A DNA stretch of 5,229 nucleotides from the NCBI GenBank assembly GCA_947588665.1, contig CANPYU010000087.1, positions 1-5,229 on the forward strand. Direction: 5' to 3'. A model generated the notes under the pieces. It saw only the letters and a program-made list of their open reading frames with translations. It was not told the DNA's origin and searched no databases. Below are positions 1-3,700 of this stretch, one piece after another. Source of the DNA: an uncultured Bacilli bacterium (GTDB lineage: Bacteria > Bacillota_I > Bacilli_A > RF39 > UBA660). Position 1 is the stretch's first letter; each line of letters starts with the position of its first letter. The position numbers and the translations under genes are program-made.

Positions 1-21
1 TTTGTATACTTATTAACATTT

Positions 22-50
22 AAAAAGAGAGTTTTCAATTATTTCTCTCT
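22..50 (-). terminator. Weak intrinsic-terminator-like hairpin after the 162-residue gene
   Basis: On the minus strand a perfect 6-bp inverted repeat, AGAGAG (50-45) and CTCTCT (31-26), encloses a 13-nt A+T-rich loop and runs straight into further T residues (25-22). The 5' arm lies in the last codons of the gene and the stop codon sits in the loop, a compact arrangement common in A+T-rich genomes. The stem is short and has only three G-C pairs, so termination may be inefficient. Position and the U-tract are the main support. Confidence 0.45.
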
Positions 51-523
51 ATCTGGCTGTAAATACTAACAATATTTTCCTCAAAAATATAAGCATAATT
101 AATTATCATACCATCCAAATAAGGCGTTACAATATAAGTAAATGTATCGGCAATAATATAATCTACAGCAATTGTAAAATAAATATAAGATCCCTTTTCA
201 GTTTGTTCAAAATCATTTAATTTATAAAATTTATCATTAACTGTTAAACTTGAATTAGCTATATTAACTTCTTTATTAACTCTTAAAATAATTTTAAAAC
301 TTTTATTTAACTTATAATCATTTCTTACCGTAAGAATATCACTATTGTTATTATTTTGAATATTAAAATCTAAATTATATTCATCAATATCAACTACATT
401 CGCATTACTTATTTTTTTACCAAATACATTCCAAACAGGAATTGATAAAGTAACCATTATTAATACGACAAAAATTTCGATAATTTTACCCCTTATTAAT
501 CTATCGACTAAATTATTAACCAA
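35..523 (-). CDS. Membrane-anchored protein of unknown function (162 aa), TTG start
   Basis: I do not recognise this protein. Residues 1-12 are basic (R8, R11, K13 close by), followed by a hydrophobic helix at about 14-34 (IIEIFVVLIMVTLSIPVW). The remaining ~125 residues are polar, Asn-rich and alternate hydrophobic and hydrophilic positions, as in a beta-rich domain. The positive-inside rule predicts a cytoplasmic N-terminus and an extracytoplasmic C-terminal domain. There is no cysteine, so it is not a lipoprotein, and no signal-peptidase site is obvious. The start is TTG at 523-521: an in-frame TAA at 538-536 excludes any earlier start, an AAGGGGG ribosome binding site lies 7 nt upstream, and the next in-frame Met is inside the membrane helix. 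A consensus promoter about 20 nt upstream implies strong transcription. It is probably the first gene of its own unit. Being real is likely; its function is unknown. Confidence 0.8.
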   Translation of the reverse strand: MVNNLVDRLIRGKIIEIFVVLIMVTLSIPVWNVFGKKISNANVVDIDEYNLDFNIQNNNNSDILTVRNDYKLNKSFKIILRVNKEVNIANSSLTVNDKFYKLNDFEQTEKGSYIYFTIAVDYIIADTFTYIVTPYLDGMIINYAYIFEENIVSIYSQIERNN

Positions 524-530
524 AACATTT

Positions 531-537
531 CCCCCTT
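531..537 (-). promoter_or_regulatory. Ribosome binding site that selects the TTG start
   Basis: AAGGGGG on the minus strand is followed by a 7-nt spacer and then TTG at 523-521. The nearby ATG at 528-526 is only 2 nt from the G-run and opens a frame that stops after six codons, so the spacing and frame both favour TTG. Confidence 0.7.
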
Positions 538-549
538 AACTTGAGCCCT

Positions 550-578
550 ATTATAACAAAGTAATATAACGTTGTCAA
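550..578 (-). promoter_or_regulatory. P2: perfect consensus sigma-A promoter for the 162-residue gene
   Basis: The minus strand reads TTGACA (578-573), a 17-nt spacer, then TATAAT (555-550). Both hexamers match the vegetative sigma consensus at all six positions and the spacing is optimal. Initiation near 542-544 would give a leader of about 20 nt, just enough for the AAGGGGG site and the TTG start. No operator or attenuator is evident between the start point and the gene. Confidence 0.85.
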
Positions 579-607
579 ATTAAATTAGCATCAAGTTTTC
601 TAGTCAT
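575..607 (-). CDS. Possible 10-codon leader ORF between the tandem promoters
   Basis: An ATG at 607-605 opens a short frame encoding MTRKLDANLI and stops at TGA (577-575). It is preceded by AGGGG (616-612) with a short 4-nt gap, and lies about 14 nt after the predicted start of transcription from P1. Its stop codon is embedded in the -35 box of P2. It contains no run of a single regulatory amino acid, so classical attenuation is not indicated. It could be a leader peptide, a remnant of a lost gene, or chance. Its position right after a consensus promoter is the main reason to list it. Confidence 0.25.
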   Translation of the reverse strand: MTRKLDANLI

Positions 608-615
608 TTTACCCC

Positions 616-636
616 TGATATATAAATATTATATCA
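616..636 (-). repeat. A+T palindrome spanning the P1 -10 region (possible operator)
   Basis: Perfect 7-bp arms TGATATA (636-630) and TATATCA (622-616) flank a 7-nt centre. One arm overlaps the TATAAT box of P1 and the other covers the predicted start-point region. A repressor bound there would block P1 without touching P2. It has no T-run after it, so it is not a terminator. In such A+T-rich DNA a palindrome of this size can arise by chance, so the operator role is inference. Confidence 0.35.
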
Positions 637-656
637 TATTTTTAATCTATTGTCAA
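628..656 (-). promoter_or_regulatory. P1: second perfect consensus sigma-A promoter, upstream of P2
   Basis: The minus strand reads TTGACA (656-651), a 17-nt spacer, then TATAAT (633-628): again full matches and optimal spacing. Its -35 begins only 15 nt after the leuS stop codon. The predicted start is near 621, giving a transcript that runs through the short ORF and P2 into the 162-residue gene. The two -35 regions share the 9-mer ATTTGACAA and lie 78 nt apart. Confidence 0.8.
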
Positions 657-671
657 ATTTGTGTCAAGAAA

Positions 672-3065
672 TTACTTTACTACAATATTAACAATCTTCC
701 CTTTTATAACAATTACTTTAACTATTTCTTTACCATCAATATGCTTTTTAACATTATCATTATCTATTGCTTTAGCTTTAATACTTTCTTCATCTTCATC
801 TACTTTAATTGTAATTTCTCCTCTAAGTTTACCATTAACTTGAACTCCAATAGTAACCTCATTATCAACCGTCTTTTCTTCATCATATTTAGGCCACTTC
901 ATTGCCGCGATATGTGTCGTATAACCAATTTCTTCATTTAATTCTTCTGTAATATGTGGTGCAATAGGATTTAATAATACAAGTAATGTTTGATAATCTT
1001 TTTTAGTTATTTCTTTTTTGTCTTCATAAGCATTTGTAAGAATCATTAAACTAGATACTGCTGTATTATATTTCATTGTTGCTAAATCATTAGTTACTTT
1101 TTTAATAGTTTTATGAATAATACTTTCTAAATCTTTTGAATATTCTTCATTATCTATAACTTTATCTTTAAGTCTTACTATTCTATCTAAAAATCTTTTA
1201 CAGCCCTTTAAACCAAAATCCGACCATGCAGCATCTTTTTCATAATCCCCAATAAAAAGTTCATAAGTTCTAAGAGCATCTGCCCCATATAATTTAACCA
1301 TATCATCAGGATTAATAACATTTCCCTTACTTTTGCTCATTTTCTCCCCATTAGAGCCTAAAATCATCCCATGAGCAACTCTCTTTTTAAATGGTTCTGG
1401 TGTCGGTACTAATCCTTGGTCATAAAGGAATTGATGCCAAAATCTTGCATAAAGTAAATGTCTTGTCGCATGTTCCATTCCTCCATTATAATAATCTACC
1501 ATTCCCCAATATTTAAGAGCATCCTGTCCCACAAACTCTTTATCATTATGAGGGTCCATATAACGAAGCCAATACCAACTAGAACCCGCCCAGTTAGGCA
1601 TTGTATCAGTCTCTCTTTTCGCCATTTTTCCACATTTAGGACAAGTAGTATTAACCCAATCTGTTATATTAGCAAGTGGTGACTCTCCTGTATCAGTAGG
1701 TTCATAATGCGCCACTGTTGGTAGCAAAACCGGAAGTTCTTCTTCTGGTACAGGCACCCATCCACAATCTTCACAATAAATCATTGGAATAGGTTCACCC
1801 CAGAATCTTTGTCTTGAAAATATCCAGTCTTGCAAGCGATAATTAGTCGTTTTCTTACCAACTTTTTTCTCCTCCAAAAACTCCAACATTTTCTTTATCG
1901 CATCTTCTTTATTTAAACCATCTAAAAAACCAGAATTGATATGTATACCATCTAAAACAAAAGCTTGATTTGAAATATCACCTTGAATAACCGGCACAAT
2001 TGGAATATTAAACTTTTTAGCAAAAGCATAATCTCTCTCATCATGAGCTGGAACCGCCATAATTGCTCCCGTTCCATAACTTGCCAAAACATAATCACTT
2101 ATATATATTGGTATTTCTTCATCATTTACAGGATTAATTGCTACTAATCCCTCTATTTTAACACCCGTTTTATCCTTTGTTGCATCTGTTCTTTCAATTT
2201 CACTTTTTTGTTTAGCCTCTTCCTGATATTTTTTAACTTCTTCAATATTTTTAATTCTATCCTGATATTTAGTTAAAAAAGAATGCTCTGGTGACATAAC
2301 CATAAAAGTTACTCCAAATAAAGTATCACATCTAGTTGTAAATACTTTTAATACATCATCAGTATCTTTTAATTTAAAATCTACTTCGGCTCCAATACTT
2401 TTACCTATCCAATTTATCTGTGCAGTTTTAATTTTTTCTTCAAACTCAGTATCTTTAAGTCCATCAAGTAATCTATCCGCATAATCACTCATTCGAAGTA
2501 TCCATTGCGATTTCAACTTTTTAGTTACAACTGCCCCACATCTCTCACAAACTCCTCCGGCAGCATCTTCATTAGAAAGCCCCGTCTTACAATTAGGACA
2601 CCAATTTATTTCTTTTTCTGCTTTATAAGCCATACCCTTCTTTACAAATTGTAAAAACTGCCATTGAGTCCACTTATAATATTCTGGGTCAGTTGTTGCA
2701 AATTCTCTTGACCAATCAAAAGACATTCCTAACGCTTCAATTTGCCCTTTAAAAGTTTTAATATTCTCTTTTACGGCATCTGCTGGATATATATGATTTT
2801 TAATCGCATATTGTTCAGCTGGTGCCCCAAAAGCATCCCAACCCATTGGAAATAATACATTAAAACCTTGTAACCTCTTCATTCTAGCCATCGCATCTAA
2901 AGCGGAATAACTTCTAACATGTCCTACATGTAAACCCGAGCCACTTGGATATGGAAACTCTACTAAAATATAATATTTTTCTTTATCTCCCCCATTTTTA
3001 GCCTCAAAATAATGCTTATCAGCCCATATTTTTTGCCATTTCTTTTCTATTTCTTTTGTATTCAT
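672..3065 (-). CDS. leuS: Leucyl-tRNA synthetase (LeuRS), class Ia, bacterial type
   Basis: Cytoplasmic enzyme that activates leucine with ATP and charges tRNA-Leu, with hydrolytic editing of misacylated products. Visible in order: the HIGH-type motif HVGH at 46-49; a zinc-binding module with cysteines 156/159/173/176; the CP1 editing domain at roughly 225-410, with TTRCDTLFG (243-251), KTGV (299-302), GTGAIMAVPAHDERD (331-345); DWIFSRQRFWG (413-423); a second cysteine set 431/434/475/478; GGMEHA (528-533); KMSKS at 575-579; then an anticodon-binding helical domain and a C-terminal tail containing VQVNGKLRG (741-749). At 797 aa it is somewhat short because MILGSNGEKMSKS shows no leucine-specific insertion before KMSKS. 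The ATG abuts the TAG of the upstream gene and a GGAGGAG site lies 9 nt before it. Expression should follow the upstream T-box. No terminator is visible after it. Confidence 0.98.
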   Translation of the reverse strand: MNTKEIEKKWQKIWADKHYFEAKNGGDKEKYYILVEFPYPSGSGLHVGHVRSYSALDAMARMKRLQGFNVLFPMGWDAFGAPAEQYAIKNHIYPADAVKENIKTFKGQIEALGMSFDWSREFATTDPEYYKWTQWQFLQFVKKGMAYKAEKEINWCPNCKTGLSNEDAAGGVCERCGAVVTKKLKSQWILRMSDYADRLLDGLKDTEFEEKIKTAQINWIGKSIGAEVDFKLKDTDDVLKVFTTRCDTLFGVTFMVMSPEHSFLTKYQDRIKNIEEVKKYQEEAKQKSEIERTDATKDKTGVKIEGLVAINPVNDEEIPIYISDYVLASYGTGAIMAVPAHDERDYAFAKKFNIPIVPVIQGDISNQAFVLDGIHINSGFLDGLNKEDAIKKMLEFLEEKKVGKKTTNYRLQDWIFSRQRFWGEPIPMIYCEDCGWVPVPEEELPVLLPTVAHYEPTDTGESPLANITDWVNTTCPKCGKMAKRETDTMPNWAGSSWYWLRYMDPHNDKEFVGQDALKYWGMVDYYNGGMEHATRHLLYARFWHQFLYDQGLVPTPEPFKKRVAHGMILGSNGEKMSKSKGNVINPDDMVKLYGADALRTYELFIGDYEKDAAWSDFGLKGCKRFLDRIVRLKDKVIDNEEYSKDLESIIHKTIKKVTNDLATMKYNTAVSSLMILTNAYEDKKEITKKDYQTLLVLLNPIAPHITEELNEEIGYTTHIAAMKWPKYDEEKTVDNEVTIGVQVNGKLRGEITIKVDEDEESIKAKAIDNDNVKKHIDGKEIVKVIVIKGKIVNIVVK

Positions 3066-3461
3066 CTATTTTTTCTCCTCCAATTTTTTTAAATGTCTTC
3101 CATATAATTCATATAAAGAATAAATTAAACTAAATAATAAAACAAACGCGATTAATAATTGAAATACTATAGGTATATCAAGTAACATAACCACACTTGA
3201 TACAAATGAAATAATAAAACTATTAATAATTGCAATCCAAAATATTACTCTATCTTTATTTAATTTTTTCTCTTTTAAATTAAATTTAATAATTAAATAA
3301 TCTAATTCTCCAATAGATTTAATCTTTTTACTTTTACCCTTTTTATTTTTCCCTTTATTATTAATTAATTTTAATTTTCTTTTATTAACTAAATAATAAT
3401 CTACTAAAAACACCACCAGCATTAAACCTACAAATAAATATAAAGTTTTTAAATAATCCAT
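3066..3461 (-). CDS. Uncharacterised small membrane protein, first gene of the T-box/leuS operon
   Basis: A 131-residue protein I cannot assign to a named family. Three hydrophobic helices are visible: about 5-24 (ending VFLVDYYLV), 71-94 (VIFWIAIINSFIISF...) and 97-119 (ending LIYSLYELYG). Between the first and second lies a strongly basic loop (27-48, many Lys, with KGKNKKGKSKK) and a short amphipathic stretch GELDYLIIKFNLKEKKLNKD (51-70). The tail is charged (GRHLKKLEEKK). Lysine in the loop suggests it is cytoplasmic, where it could touch nucleic acid, ribosomes or acidic lipid heads; that is inference. The gene is preceded by AGGAGG and its TAG is immediately followed by the leuS ATG with no spacer, indicating co-transcription and probable translational coupling. 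It is the gene directly behind the T-box, so it should rise when tRNA-Leu is uncharged. No enzymatic motif is seen. Confidence 0.88.
   Translation of the reverse strand: MDYLKTLYLFVGLMLVVFLVDYYLVNKRKLKLINNKGKNKKGKSKKIKSIGELDYLIIKFNLKEKKLNKDRVIFWIAIINSFIISFVSSVVMLLDIPIVFQLLIAFVLLFSLIYSLYELYGRHLKKLEEKK
3075..3081 (-). promoter_or_regulatory. leuS ribosome binding site inside the upstream gene
   Basis: GGAGGAG on the minus strand sits 9 nt before the leuS ATG and within the last codons (LEEKK) of the membrane-protein gene. Together with the zero-length junction TAG-ATG this favours coupled or re-initiated translation. Confidence 0.8.
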
Positions 3462-3464
3462 AAT

Positions 3465-3470
3465 CCTCCT
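3465..3470 (-). promoter_or_regulatory. Ribosome binding site of the membrane-protein gene, tight spacing
   Basis: AGGAGG, within AAAGGAGG, is only 3 nt from the ATG at 3461-3459, closer than usual. The next in-frame ATG is at codon 14, inside the first membrane helix, so the near start is still preferred. The tight spacing could lower translation of this protein relative to leuS. Confidence 0.7.
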
Positions 3471-3477
3471 TTAAACT

Positions 3478-3523
3478 AAAAAAAGGTCATACCTAAGGGC
3501 GAAAATTCCGCGGTACCACCTTT
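3478..3523 (-). terminator. Regulated intrinsic terminator of the T-box leader
   Basis: AAAGGTGGTACC (3523-3512) pairs with GGTATGACCTTT (3493-3482) over 12 positions with one G-G mismatch and one G-U pair. Within its loop GCG (3511-3509) can also pair with CGC (3501-3499). Seven T residues (3484-3478) follow. The 5' arm contains the T-box sequence itself, so this hairpin and the antiterminator exclude one another, as expected for a transcription-attenuating T-box. It may also end transcripts coming from the GH31 gene. Confidence 0.9.
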
Positions 3524-3665
3524 ATTTGTATCTTTAATAATCCATTATGGGAGATTACCCCTAATACTCTAAAAAGCAAGTTCATAAATTTTTATTACTT
3601 GACTTCCACCATCTCAAGCTCGCTTTAAATAAACTTTTTATTACTACTCTTTTCTTCCACGTATT
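3478..3665 (-). promoter_or_regulatory. T-box riboswitch (tRNA-Leu sensing) controlling the membrane protein-leuS operon
   Basis: Stem I: lower helix GAAAAG (3654-3649) with CTTTTT (3576-3571); specifier loop with the S-turn strand AGTAGTA (3648-3642) opposite GAACTTG (3583-3577); helix ATAAA (3641-3637) with TTTAT (3588-3584); distal helix CTTGA (3618-3614) with TCAAG (3602-3598) around GATGGTGGAAG. In GAACTTG both plausible registers, CUU and UUG, are leucine codons, matching leuS downstream. A possible Stem III lies at about 3565-3530. Antiterminator: AAGG (3522-3519) with CCTT (3498-3495), the 7-nt bulge TGGTACC (3518-3512), and GCG with CGC (3511-3509, 3501-3499). TGGT in the bulge complements ACCA, fitting the A73 discriminator of tRNA-Leu. 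Known mechanism: uncharged tRNA stabilises the antiterminator, while charged tRNA permits the terminator. Exact register of the specifier is unproven. Confidence 0.95.
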
Positions 3666-3671
3666 TCCTAT

Positions 3672-3700
3672 ATTCTACTAAATTTCTGAAATATATTCAA
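3672..3700 (-). promoter_or_regulatory. Promoter of the T-box/leuS operon, overlapping the GH31 stop codon
   Basis: TTGAAT (3700-3695), a 17-nt spacer, and TAGAAT (3677-3672) on the minus strand: five of six matches in each hexamer. The predicted start near 3665 falls about 11 nt before the first Stem I helix, exactly where a T-box transcript should begin. The -35 and spacer lie in the last codons of the GH31 gene. Confidence 0.7.

Noticed and set aside
1..19. Possible start of another minus-strand gene at ATG 19-17
   Set aside because: Only six codons are visible, there is no ribosome binding site, and it falls directly after the terminator-like hairpin. Not supportable.
662..667. Third TTGACA on the minus strand, 11 nt upstream of the P1 -35
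   Set aside because: The gap to the nearest TATAAT is 28 nt, too long for a sigma-A promoter. No better -10 is seen.
661..843. Plus-strand 60-codon ORF opposite the leuS 3' end
   Set aside because: Composition is the mirror of leuS codons (runs of Ile, Ser, Leu and Thr), with no ribosome binding site and no domain. It is a shadow of a certain gene.
741..941. Plus-strand 66-codon ORF within leuS
   Set aside because: Low-complexity Phe/Ile/Asn product antisense to the conserved LeuRS C-terminal domain, with no initiation signals.
1458..1682. Plus-strand 74-codon ORF within leuS
   Set aside because: Antisense to the conserved LeuRS core including the second cysteine pair, with no ribosome binding site. 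A chance open frame.
3574..3625. Inverted repeat AAGCGAG (3625-3619) with CTTGCTT (3580-3574) as a separate hairpin
   Set aside because: It would sequester the specifier and break the well-supported Stem I helices. It is better read as an incidental or minor alternative fold of the T-box.
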